Positions 35,577 to 44,037 of a stretch of DNA of 64,000 nucleotides are shown in pieces; the first letter of the stretch is position 1, and every line of letters begins with the position of its first letter. Source of the stretch: Bifidobacterium apousia (GTDB lineage: Bacteria > Actinomycetota > Actinomycetes > Actinomycetales > Bifidobacteriaceae); assembly GCF_007559275.1 (NCBI RefSeq), contig NZ_VMHK01000001.1:310001-374000 (forward strand), read 5' to 3'. The position numbers and the translations under genes were made by a program. Under the pieces are notes generated by a model that made no database searches, was not told the origin of the DNA, and saw only the letters and a program-made list of their open reading frames with translations.

Positions 35577-36212
35577 TCAGGAATCCCGGTTCTCGTCGAA
35601 GTTGGTGAGGAAGCGCGGTCCGCTGGCTTTCAGCTCCCGGTCAAAGTTGGCCGCCCAGTCGCCGAAGGGATGGTCGGCCAGCCCATCGTTGGAGAATCGT
35701 GGGTCATCGGTGATCTCCGTGGCGCAAAAATCAGGGATGGTCAGGTCGGTCACCGGCCCGGTCCGCTCCACCTCGGCCACTACCAGGGGGGCGTTGCCGT
35801 CCCCAAAGACATCCAGGTTCCACCAGTCCTCGTCCAGCCAGACTCCATACCGGTTCTTGACGATGGGAATGCCGCCGCGCAGGATCAGCTCCAGGGCGAT
35901 GCCCGGGTCGATGGCCCGTTCGGCCTCGTAGCGGGTGCCGCCGACGGAGGGGCCTTTGGCCGTCATTGAGGCAGCCTCGAAGTGGTCGCCTTCCTCAAGC
36001 AGGGTGTGGAGGGCATCGGTCCGGGCCGTCATGGGCACCATCGGGTCCACCTGCCCCTGAAGGCGAATCCGCAGGGCGAAGTTGTCCTCATGCACGTAGT
36101 AGCTCTGCACAATCAGGGTCGGCCGACTCTCCCCGAGCAGCTCCCGGGGGAGGTTCCGGCAGAAGAATCTGCGCTCGAACTCGAAATCGTCCTCATCCTC
36201 ATTCATGGCCAT
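35577..36212 (-). CDS. CYTH-domain protein
   Basis: A 211-residue protein of the CYTH/triphosphatase superfamily, whose members bind triphosphates in a beta-barrel tunnel. Visible are the N-terminal FEFERRFF (Glu pair), MTAKGPSVGGTRYEAERAID, KNRYGVWLDEDWWNLDVFGD and VVAEVERTG, all typical. Substrate is unknown; inorganic triphosphate or thiamine triphosphate are known in the family. The start at 36212 lies seven bases after TACCAT on the minus strand (36220-36225), giving a leaderless message; ATG 36206 is an alternative. Confidence 0.83.
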   Translation of the reverse strand: MAMNEDEDDFEFERRFFCRNLPRELLGESRPTLIVQSYYVHEDNFALRIRLQGQVDPMVPMTARTDALHTLLEEGDHFEAASMTAKGPSVGGTRYEAERAIDPGIALELILRGGIPIVKNRYGVWLDEDWWNLDVFGDGNAPLVVAEVERTGPVTDLTIPDFCATEITDDPRFSNDGLADHPFGDWAANFDRELKASGPRFLTNFDENRDS

Positions 36213-36225
36213 GCATCCCATGGTA

Positions 36226-36571
36226 CGGTAGGCCGGGTGCGGTCACTGTGCGCTGTCCACAGCGCATCCGAGTTGTCCAGGTATGTGAAGGTCGCTTGTG
36301 ATGGCCGGGTGAAGGAACTAGAGTGTGAATCATCCCGAGAGAAGATCATCCGGGAATGTTGGCGGCTTCGCGCCACCGCATGAGGATGCAATGGCGCAAC
36401 CGGGGCGGTGACACGAAGCCATGCCATCACGATACCTATGAAACGCCTGAAATCTTGGGGCAACACGCCGAGAACGGCGGGGGCTGGACCGACACGTGAG
36501 GACGCGCATGGGTGCGAAAATGCGCAAAGTGTCCTAGTATGGTCTCTGTTGTCCACTGGAAAGTGGCTGTC
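36226..36571. other. Region upstream of tRNA-Arg without a recognised gene
   Basis: The 346 bases contain a perfect seven-base hairpin TGCGCTG-TCCA-CAGCGCA (36249-36266), further short GC stems and a TAGTAT -10 box (36535-36540) that probably starts the tRNA-Arg transcript. Short frames exist but lack ribosome sites or recognisable sequence. Confidence 0.45.
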
Positions 36572-36647
36572 GGGTTCGTAGCTCAGCGGATAGAGCGTCT
36601 GTCTCCGGAACAGAAGGTCGAGGGTTCGAATCCCTTCGAGCCCACCA
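36572..36647 (+). tRNA. tRNA-Arg (CCG)
   Basis: A 76-base cloverleaf with encoded CCA. Acceptor GGGTTCG/CGAGCCC, anticodon stem CTGTC-like with loop CTCCGGA placing CCG at 34-36, T loop GGTTCGAATCC. It decodes CGG. Confidence 0.94.
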
Positions 36648-36843
36648 AGATGAAATCCCTGCGGCCAGGAAGAGCGTGGGGGTTTTCTTTATACGACTCC
36701 CGTCTGTCATCGTGCCCGGGATTATGATCAGAGCATTTACTGGACGAAATAAGCGCACGATATGCGTCACGATATGTGTGGTGAATCACTAAGCTTTTGA
36801 GGAACATGGCCCTTGGCCCGCTCGTGTCCTCGTTCTCAGGTGT

Positions 36844-36935
36844 CATAGTGAAAGGGTAAGACCGAACGTCGGGGAGGACCGACGCTTCCGCGTTGTGGCG
36901 GAGCCTCCTTTCCCCGGTGAAGCAAAGGAGTTCAC
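36844..36935 (+). promoter_or_regulatory. Structured leader of the pyruvate oxidase gene
   Basis: An extended -10 (TGT-CATAGT, 36841-36849) would start a leader of about 80 bases. It contains hairpin I CGTCGG/CCGACG with loop GGAGGA (36867-36884), hairpin II TCCGC/GCGGA (36887-36902) and hairpin III CTCCTTT/AAAGGAG (36905-36911 with 36924-36930). Hairpin III pairs the ribosome binding site AAAGGAG completely. Loop I (GGAGG, 36873-36877) can instead pair with CCTCC (36904-36908), which would free the ribosome site. The ligand, if any, is unknown. Confidence 0.5.
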
Positions 36936-38690
36936 ATGGCCAATCGAATCAATGCAGGGGATGCTGTCCTTCACGTCCTGGAGCAGTGGGGGGTGCCGCG
37001 CATCTATGGCCTGCCCGGCGGTTCCTTCGACTCCATGATGAACGCCATCCACAACGAGCGCGAGCGCATCGACTTCATCCAGGTCCGTCATGAGGAGGCC
37101 GGAGCCTTGGCTGCTGCCGGCGAGGCCAAGCTGACCGGCCGGATTGGCGTCTGCTTCGGCTCGTCGGGCCCAGGGGCTGTCCACCTGCTCAACGGCCTCT
37201 ATGATGCCCGCGAGGACGGCGTGCCGGTGCTGGCCCTGGTGGGCGAGGTGCCCCAGGCCTTTATGAACATGGACTTCTTCCAGGCCATGGACGAGGTGCC
37301 TATCTTTACCGATGTGGCCGTATTCGCCAGGGCCGCCACCAACGCCCAGGGGCTGCCGGCCCTGGTGGACGAGGCCATCCGCCGCGCCTATGCCAGCCAC
37401 GGGGTCTCCGTGGTCATCATCCCCAAGGACCTGGCCTGGGCCGAGATCGACGACCGCCCGGTGGCTTCTGCGCCCAACTTCCGCAAGCCGGAGCCTCTGA
37501 AGCCTGCGGCCGACCAGGTCAGCAAGGCGGTGGAGATCATCCAGTCCGCCAAGGCCCCGCTGCTCTACTTCGGCCAGGGCGCTGCCGGCGCTCGCGATGA
37601 GCTGGTCGCCATGTCCGAGCGTTTCAAGATGCCCATGGTCTCCACCTTCCCGGCCAAGGGGATTGTGGAGGACACCTATCCTGCCTACCTGCAGTCGGCC
37701 GGCCGCGTGGCCACCAAGACCGCCACCGAGGCCATTTACACTTCCGATCTGACGGTCTGGGTGGGTTCGGACAACCCCTTCGGGTCCATGTTCGTCACCC
37801 CCAACACCAAGGTCATCCAGATCGACCTGAACCCGGTCAAGCTGGGCAAGCGCTTCCAGGCCAATGTGGTCCTGGCCATCCAGGCCGACGCCCGCGAGGC
37901 CCTCAAGGCCATAACCGCCGCCGGCCAGGACCAGGAGGAGTCCGTCTTCTACAGGGCCTGCCTGCGCAGCAAGGAGAACTGGGACCAGTGGGTGGCCTCC
38001 TTTAACGAGGACACTCGCACGCCCCTGCGGCCTGAGCCCGTCTACCACGTCATCGATCAGCAGCTTGAGGACAATGACATCGTCATCCCCGACGTGGGCA
38101 ATGTGGATATTGACTTCCTGCGTCTGCTGCATCTGAAGCCCACCAACCGCTGGACCGTCTCCGGCAAGCATGCCACCATGGGCTACGCCGTGCCGGCCGC
38201 CCTGGCTGCCAAGCTGGAGCATCCGGAATCGACCGTCTACTCCCTGAGCGGCGACGGCGGGTTCGCCATGCTCGGCGAGGAGGTGCTGGCCCAGCTCAAG
38301 TACCATGCTCCGGTCATCAACGTGGTCTTCTCCAACCAGTCCTTGGGCTACATCGAGGCCGAGCAGCGCGACGACAGCCATCAGCCCTTGAGCGGAGTGG
38401 ATCTGCCCGACACCGACTGGGCCAAGGTCGGCGAGGGCATGGGCGCTCTGGGCTTCACTGTGCGCACGGTGGCCGATGCCCGCCACGCCTTCTCCGAGGC
38501 TCGCAAGGCCGACAGGTCCTCGGTCATCGATGTCAAGCTGACGGGAGCCAGCCCTCTGGACACCCGCTACATGCGGTTCCCGGAGACCTGCTCGGATCCG
38601 GACCAGGTCGAGAAATTCGTCAAGACCTACGAGGCTGGCGATCTGCGCTCCCTGGCCTACTGGATGGGTCAGGAGGCTCGCAAGGGCTGA
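36936..38690 (+). CDS. Pyruvate oxidase (thiamine-diphosphate enzyme)
   Basis: A 584-residue flavin- and TPP-dependent enzyme of the POX family, which converts pyruvate, phosphate and oxygen to acetyl phosphate, CO2 and hydrogen peroxide. The N-terminus IYGLPGGSFDSMMNAIHNER and VRHEEAGALAAAGEAKL (activating Glu), and the C-terminal TPP motif starting SGDGGFAMLGEEVLAQLKYH followed by VVFSNQSLGYIEAEQ, are diagnostic. Related acetolactate synthases have different lengths and N-termini. The oxygen-dependent reaction is unusual for bifidobacteria but is reported in insect-gut species. AAGGAG precedes the start and can be masked by the leader. The gene is monocistronic or joined to ridA. Confidence 0.88.
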   Translation: MANRINAGDAVLHVLEQWGVPRIYGLPGGSFDSMMNAIHNERERIDFIQVRHEEAGALAAAGEAKLTGRIGVCFGSSGPGAVHLLNGLYDAREDGVPVLALVGEVPQAFMNMDFFQAMDEVPIFTDVAVFARAATNAQGLPALVDEAIRRAYASHGVSVVIIPKDLAWAEIDDRPVASAPNFRKPEPLKPAADQVSKAVEIIQSAKAPLLYFGQGAAGARDELVAMSERFKMPMVSTFPAKGIVEDTYPAYLQSAGRVATKTATEAIYTSDLTVWVGSDNPFGSMFVTPNTKVIQIDLNPVKLGKRFQANVVLAIQADAREALKAITAAGQDQEESVFYRACLRSKENWDQWVASFNEDTRTPLRPEPVYHVIDQQLEDNDIVIPDVGNVDIDFLRLLHLKPTNRWTVSGKHATMGYAVPAALAAKLEHPESTVYSLSGDGGFAMLGEEVLAQLKYHAPVINVVFSNQSLGYIEAEQRDDSHQPLSGVDLPDTDWAKVGEGMGALGFTVRTVADARHAFSEARKADRSSVIDVKLTGASPLDTRYMRFPETCSDPDQVEKFVKTYEAGDLRSLAYWMGQEARKG

Positions 38691-38721
38691 GACTGATGCC
38701 GCTTGCGCCGGGCGGGCACTC

Positions 38722-38793
38722 CTATAGTGGACGGTGTCCGCCCGGGGCTTCGGCCCGGCATGGGTGTGGCGGACCTGAAGAAAGGACGGATCC
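38722..38793 (+). promoter_or_regulatory. Promoter and leader hairpin of ridA
   Basis: TATAGT (38722-38727) is followed by a GTCCGCC/GGCGGAC stem enclosing a GC-rich hairpin with a TTCG loop. GAAAGGA lies just upstream of the ridA start. No clear -35 box. Confidence 0.4.
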
Positions 38794-39183
38794 ATGGAAG
38801 ACGGACCTGAAGAGATCGGCACGCCATATGCGCCCCAGGCCTTGGGGGCTTACAGTCAGGCTGTGAAGGCCGGGGGCTTTGTCTTTGTCTCCGGACAGCT
38901 GGGCATCGACCCGGACACCGGGGATTTGGTGGAGGGCACGGCGGCTGACCAGGCCACCCAGGCCCTGAAGAATGTCAAGAACATCCTGGATGCAGCCGGC
39001 AGCGGCATGGAGAAGGTGGTCAAGGCCACCGTTCTTATGCGGCGGGTGGAGGATTTCACCCTGGTGGACCAGGCCTACTCCCAGGTTTTTATCGGCTCGG
39101 TGCGGCCGGCCCGTGTGGCTTTCGGCGGCGCGGACATCCCCAAGGGGGCCCTGGTCGAGATCGAGGTCGTGGCTCTGGCCTGA
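38794..39183 (+). CDS. ridA: RidA-family imine deaminase
   Basis: A 129-residue protein of the RidA/YjgF family, which hydrolyses reactive enamine and imine intermediates from amino-acid metabolism. The conserved GAYSQAVKAGGFVFVSGQLG, the catalytic Arg region SVRPARVAF and the C-terminal VEIEVVALA are visible. Homotrimeric enzymes of this length are usual. It stands between pyruvate oxidase and argS with its own probable promoter. Confidence 0.92.
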   Translation: MEDGPEEIGTPYAPQALGAYSQAVKAGGFVFVSGQLGIDPDTGDLVEGTAADQATQALKNVKNILDAAGSGMEKVVKATVLMRRVEDFTLVDQAYSQVFIGSVRPARVAFGGADIPKGALVEIEVVALA

Positions 39184-39226
39184 GACAGGACGGCTGCTGG
39201 TCGCCGCCGTCGCTAGACTTGAGGGC

Positions 39227-40984
39227 ATGAGTCCTGAAGCACTTGCCCGTATCATCTCTTCGACCGCCGTCAAGATGGCCCAGTCAGGCCGCCTGGGAAG
39301 CCTGGAGCCTGACATGGTTCCTGATGCCGACCATCTGGCGGTCATGCGCCCCAAGGACCGCTCCCACGGGGACTGGTCCACCAACATTGCCATGCAGCTG
39401 GCCAAGAAGGCCGGCATGAGGCCCGTCGAACTGGGGCAGGCCCTGGCTGAGGCGCTGCGGGAGGCCGATGGGATCGCCCAGGTGGATGTGGCCGGCCCCG
39501 GCTTCATCAACATAACCTTGGACTCGGCTTCGGCGGCTGCTGTGGTCGATGCGGTCCTGGAGGCGGGATCTGCTTTCGGAAGCAACGATCATCTGAGCGG
39601 GCGCACCCTGAATCTGGAATTCGTTTCGGCCAACCCCACGGGTCCAATCCACATCGGCGGCACACGCTGGGCGGCTGTGGGCGACTCCATGGCCCGCGTC
39701 CTGGAGGCCAACGGCGCCAAGGTGGTCAGGGAGTACTACTTCAACGATCACGGCACGCAGATCGACCGTTTCTCCCGTTCCCTGGTGGCGGCGGCCCATG
39801 GCGAGCCCGTGCCTGCCGACGGCTACAAGGGCTCATATATTGACGAGATTGCCTCGCGTGTGGTCAAGGAGGCCGCCGACGAAGGGCAGGACATCCTGGC
39901 CATGCCCAGGGTGCGCGACCAGGACGGCGCCGAGGGTGACAGTCCCCAGCGCGAGGCCTTCCGCACCCGGGCCGTGCCCATGATGTTCGCCGAGATCCAG
40001 CAGTCCATGCGTGATTTCCGGGTCAATTTCGATGTCTGGTTCCATGAAAACAGCCTCTATGAGTCCGGTCAGGTGGAGCGGGCCATTGACGAGCTGCGGG
40101 CCAAGGGCGACATCTTCGAGAAGGACGGGGCTACCTGGTTCCGTTCCACTACCTACGGCGACGACAAGGACCGGGTGATCATCAAGTCCGACGGGCACGC
40201 AGCCTATGTGGCGGCCGACATCGCCTACTATCTGAACAAGCGACGCAGGGCCAAGGATCCCTGCGACGAGGCCATCTACATGCTGGGTGCCGACCATCAT
40301 GGCTACATCGGCCGGATGATGGCCATCTGCGCGGCTTTTGGGGACACTCCCGGCGTGAACATGCAGATCCTGATCGGCCAGCTGGTCAATGTCATCAAGG
40401 ACGGCCAGGCCGTGCGCATGAGCAAGCGGGCAGGCAACGTGGTCACCATCGACGATCTGGTGGATGCCGTGGGGGTGGATGCCGCCCGGTATTCCCTGGC
40501 CCGCACCGACTACAACCAGAGCGTGGACATCGACCTGGACCTGCTGGCCTCGCACACCAACGACAACCCCGTTTACTACGTGCAGTATGCGCACGCCCGC
40601 TCGAAAAATGTGGATCGGAACGCAGCCCAGGCGGGCATCGACCCGTCCGCGGCCGACCTGTCCCTGCTGGACACTGCCGCCGATAACGAGGTTCTGGGTG
40701 TCCTGGCACTCTATCCCAATGTGGTTCAGACTGCCGGCGACCAGAAGGCCCCCCACCGGGTGGCCCACTACCTGGAGCAGCTGGCTGGGGTCTATCACCG
40801 TTGGTACAACCTGGAGCGCGTGGTGCCCATGGAGCCGACCGGCCGGGCGGATCTGGACCAGGACGAGGACAGGAATCCACAGCCGGCCCGGGCAGCGGCG
40901 CGTCTGCGGCTCAATGACGCCGTGCAGCAGGTCATCGCCAACGGTCTGGGGTTGCTGGGCGTCCAGGCTCCGGACCGTATGTAA
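39227..40984 (+). CDS. argS: Arginyl-tRNA synthetase
   Basis: A 585-residue class I synthetase. FVSANPTGPIHIGGTRWAAV contains the HIGH-type motif, and VRMSKRAGNVVTIDDLVDAV the KMSK-type motif; the anticodon-binding helical domain closes the protein (VAHYLEQLAGVYHRWYN). ATG 39227 lies seven bases after TAGACT (39214-39219), suggesting a leaderless transcript. The gene leads the argS-lysA-hom-thrB cluster, an order seen in other actinobacteria. Confidence 0.96.
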   Translation: MSPEALARIISSTAVKMAQSGRLGSLEPDMVPDADHLAVMRPKDRSHGDWSTNIAMQLAKKAGMRPVELGQALAEALREADGIAQVDVAGPGFINITLDSASAAAVVDAVLEAGSAFGSNDHLSGRTLNLEFVSANPTGPIHIGGTRWAAVGDSMARVLEANGAKVVREYYFNDHGTQIDRFSRSLVAAAHGEPVPADGYKGSYIDEIASRVVKEAADEGQDILAMPRVRDQDGAEGDSPQREAFRTRAVPMMFAEIQQSMRDFRVNFDVWFHENSLYESGQVERAIDELRAKGDIFEKDGATWFRSTTYGDDKDRVIIKSDGHAAYVAADIAYYLNKRRRAKDPCDEAIYMLGADHHGYIGRMMAICAAFGDTPGVNMQILIGQLVNVIKDGQAVRMSKRAGNVVTIDDLVDAVGVDAARYSLARTDYNQSVDIDLDLLASHTNDNPVYYVQYAHARSKNVDRNAAQAGIDPSAADLSLLDTAADNEVLGVLALYPNVVQTAGDQKAPHRVAHYLEQLAGVYHRWYNLERVVPMEPTGRADLDQDEDRNPQPARAAARLRLNDAVQQVIANGLGLLGVQAPDRM

Positions 40985-41011
40985 GCCCTCAAGGTCACCA
41001 GGAGGTCGTTG

Positions 41012-42583
41012 ATGGAAACAGGGATGTGCGGGCTGGGGCCCGACGGGTTCTGGCCCGAGGCTTTGCAGCGGGACCGTCAGGGCACGCTGACCATGCATGG
41101 GTGCTCTGTGGAGGACCTGGCCAAGCGTTACGGCACTCCTATGTATCTGATGGACACCGCGATGATGGCGGAACGGGCCTCGGCCTTCCGCCAGGCGGCT
41201 CTGCGAGACCTGGGCGGTGCGACCACCAGGGTCAGCTACGCGGGCAAGGCCTTCCTCAGCAAGGAGACCGTGCGGATCATGCTGCGCCAGGGGCTGGATA
41301 TCGACACCTGCTCCCTGGGCGAGATGCTGATCGCCCGGGCCGCTGGCGCCCCTGGCCGTCGTCTGGTCCTGCATGGCAACAACAAGTCCGACCAGGAGAT
41401 TGATCTGGCTGTGAAGGAGGGCTACCGGGCCATCGTCATCGATGCGCCCGACGAGCCTGCGCGAATCGTCGCTGCTGCAAGGGCCCAGGGGCGTCGCGCC
41501 AAGGTCATGCTCCGGGTGACCGTGGGTGTGCACGCCGGCGGCCACGAGTACATCTCTACCGCCCATGAGGATCAGAAGTTCGGCATCCCCCTGCTGCCCC
41601 AGGGCACCGACGTGGGCCTGCTGGACCTTGGGCCTGAGCCTGGATCCTCCGGACAGGCTGGGGCAGCAGAATTGGCGGCTACGAGGAATGACGGCTCCTC
41701 GGCTCCTGTCGATTCCGTGGTCTCCCGGTCGTCTTCAGCCCTGTATTCGGCCGCCAACGGGCCCGCTGAACCTGCTGATCCCGCCCGGATCAAAGCCATG
41801 TCCGCCCTGGCTGACGGACCGGCTATCGCCCTGCTCAAGGAGATTCGCTCCCACGAGAAGGAACTGGAGCTGGTGGGCATCCATACCCATATCGGCTCCC
41901 AGATCCATGACTCTTCGGCCTTCATCGAGGCCGCCCGGCGCATGATGCTGCTGCGGCACACCTTCTGGGCCACCGACGGCTACCTGATGCCCGAGGTGGA
42001 CCTGGGCGGCGGCTTCTCCGTGCCCTACACCCCGGATGAGGATCGGATGGACCTGGACCAGACCCTGACCAGCCTGGGGGCTGACATGGTCGCCATCAAC
42101 CGTCGCCTGGGCATGCCCATGCCGGTCATCGCCTTCGAGCCCGGCCGCTGGATCGTGGCACCCTGCGGCATGAGCCTGTATCGGGTGGGCACCGTCAAGC
42201 CCGTCCCCCTGTCTGACGGAAGCGTGCGCACCTACGTTTCGGTTGACGGCGGCATGAGCGACAACATTCGTCCGGCCCTCTACGAAGCTCAATACACGGC
42301 TGTCCTGGCCAACCGGGATGGCAGCGGGGACCGTATCCAGGCCCGTGTGGTCGGCAAGCACTGTGAATCGGGGGATATCCTGGTGCAAAATGTGGCCCTG
42401 CCAGCGGACATTCGCCGGGGTGATCTGCTTATGGTGCCGGTGACCGGCGCCTACGGGCGGACCATGGCCAGCAATTACAACCAGGCTCTGATCCCTCCCG
42501 TGGTAGGTCTGGACCAGTCCGGTGCCCATCTGATGCTGCGGCGGCAGACCATGGATGACCTGCTGGCCTTGGATCAGGGATGA
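41012..42583 (+). CDS. lysA: Diaminopimelate decarboxylase
   Basis: PLP-dependent enzyme of 523 residues that makes lysine from meso-diaminopimelate. The PLP Lys lies in VSYAGKAFLSKE, HTHIGSQIHD and DLGGGFSVPY are conserved, and CESGDIL supplies the active-site Cys from the C-terminal domain. A Ser/Ala/Pro-rich insertion of about 60 residues (about 195-260) sits in the PLP-binding domain and makes the protein longer than usual. AGGAGG lies six bases before ATG 41012. Confidence 0.94.
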   Translation: METGMCGLGPDGFWPEALQRDRQGTLTMHGCSVEDLAKRYGTPMYLMDTAMMAERASAFRQAALRDLGGATTRVSYAGKAFLSKETVRIMLRQGLDIDTCSLGEMLIARAAGAPGRRLVLHGNNKSDQEIDLAVKEGYRAIVIDAPDEPARIVAAARAQGRRAKVMLRVTVGVHAGGHEYISTAHEDQKFGIPLLPQGTDVGLLDLGPEPGSSGQAGAAELAATRNDGSSAPVDSVVSRSSSALYSAANGPAEPADPARIKAMSALADGPAIALLKEIRSHEKELELVGIHTHIGSQIHDSSAFIEAARRMMLLRHTFWATDGYLMPEVDLGGGFSVPYTPDEDRMDLDQTLTSLGADMVAINRRLGMPMPVIAFEPGRWIVAPCGMSLYRVGTVKPVPLSDGSVRTYVSVDGGMSDNIRPALYEAQYTAVLANRDGSGDRIQARVVGKHCESGDILVQNVALPADIRRGDLLMVPVTGAYGRTMASNYNQALIPPVVGLDQSGAHLMLRRQTMDDLLALDQG

Positions 42584-42696
42584 TGCGCCCCGTCTTGGCG
42601 GAAGCAGGCGCCGGGGTGGATACGGGTGTCGGATTGGCTTTCTAAGATGGAGCAACACCCTGCGACAGGCCCCGATGGGGCGGATGGAGGATCCAT

Positions 42697-44037
42697 ATGC
42701 CTGAACGCATGCAGCAGCAGGAGGCCGTCAGGCCCATCCGCATAGCACTTCTGGGGGCTGGGACCGTGGGTTCCCAGACCGCCCGCCTCCTGGTGGAGCA
42801 GAGCCAGGACCTGGCCAGTCGAGTGGGCCGTCCCCTGCAGCTGGTGGGCATCGCCGTCCTTCATCCTGACAAGGTCAAGGCTGATTGGATCGATCCGTCC
42901 CTGCTGACCACAGACTCAGCCGACCTGGTCACCCGGGCGGATATCGTCATCGAGCTGATCGGCGGCATCGAGCCGGCCCGCACCCTGCTGCTCAAGGCCA
43001 TCGAGTCGGGCGCCAGCGTGGTCACCGCCAACAAGGCCCTGCTGGCCCAGCACGGCCCCGAGCTCTACCGGGCTGCCGAAAAGCAGGGCGTTGACATCTA
43101 CTTCGAGGCGGCCGTGGGCGGGGCCATCCCCATCGTCCGTCCCCTGCGCGAATCCCTGGTGGGCGACGGCATCACCAGCCTGGTGGGCATCGTCAACGGG
43201 ACCACCAACTACATTCTGGATGAGATGACCACCAAGGGTCTTCAATTCGACCAGGCCCTGCGCGACGCCCAGGCCAAGGGCTTCGCTGAGGCGGACCCCA
43301 CCGCCGATGTGGACGGGCTGGATGCAGCCGCCAAGGCCGCCATCATGGCCACGCTGGCCTTCCACACTGATGTGCGCATGGATGATGTACCCGTGGAGGG
43401 CATCCGCACCATCACCGCCGACGATATAGCGGCCGCACAGACCGAGCACCGGGTCATCAAGCTCCTGGCCGTGGCTGAGCGCGGCGAACAGGGCATCTCC
43501 GCCCGGGTCTACCCGGCGCTGATTCCCGACAGCCACCCTCTGGCCTCGGTCCATGGCAGCTTCAACGCCGTCTTCGTCACCGCCAAGGCCGCCGACGACC
43601 TCATGTTCTATGGTCGGGGTGCCGGCGGGGCGCCCACAGCATCAGCCGTTCTGGGGGACGTGGTCACCGAGGCCCGCCACATCGTCCAGCATGGCATGGG
43701 TCCGGGGATCCCCATGTACGCCAACATCCCCATGGCCCCGCTGGATGCATCCCGCGCCGCCTTTGCCGTCCGTTTCCTGATCCACGACAAGCCTGGCGTG
43801 CTGGCGGCCATCGCCCAGGTCTTTTCCGAGGCGGGCATCTCCATCAACGGAGTCAACCAGGACATCAAGCCCACCCTGCATGACCCGGGCTACAGCGGCG
43901 AGATCCAGCAGCTGCGCGTGGTCACCCACCTGTGCGACGAGGTGACCCTGCGGCAGGTGGTCGAGCGGATCTCCACCTTCGACTCGGTCACTGGGCAGGC
44001 CTCTATCCTTCGCGTCTTCGATCGGCAGGCCCAATGA
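42697..44037 (+). CDS. hom: Homoserine dehydrogenase
   Basis: A 446-residue NAD(P)-dependent enzyme that reduces aspartate semialdehyde to homoserine, the branch point to threonine and methionine. The nucleotide fold begins IALLGAGTVGSQTARLL; GIVNGTTNYILDEM and EADPTADVDGLDAAAKAAI form the catalytic region. A C-terminal ACT domain (FLIHDKPGVLAAIAQVFSEA) probably binds threonine for feedback control. TAAGAT near 42643 may be a -10 box. The stop overlaps thrB (ATGA). Confidence 0.96.
   Translation: MPERMQQQEAVRPIRIALLGAGTVGSQTARLLVEQSQDLASRVGRPLQLVGIAVLHPDKVKADWIDPSLLTTDSADLVTRADIVIELIGGIEPARTLLLKAIESGASVVTANKALLAQHGPELYRAAEKQGVDIYFEAAVGGAIPIVRPLRESLVGDGITSLVGIVNGTTNYILDEMTTKGLQFDQALRDAQAKGFAEADPTADVDGLDAAAKAAIMATLAFHTDVRMDDVPVEGIRTITADDIAAAQTEHRVIKLLAVAERGEQGISARVYPALIPDSHPLASVHGSFNAVFVTAKAADDLMFYGRGAGGAPTASAVLGDVVTEARHIVQHGMGPGIPMYANIPMAPLDASRAAFAVRFLIHDKPGVLAAIAQVFSEAGISINGVNQDIKPTLHDPGYSGEIQQLRVVTHLCDEVTLRQVVERISTFDSVTGQASILRVFDRQAQ

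Noticed and set aside
36756-36776. Two copies of CACGATATG twelve bases apart upstream of pyruvate oxidase
   Set aside because: Only two short copies without further spread; could be a regulator half-site pair but no more than chance can be argued.
36850-36935. TPP riboswitch before the thiamine-dependent pyruvate oxidase
   Set aside because: Neither the CUGAGA nor the ACCUGA-type conserved segments are present.
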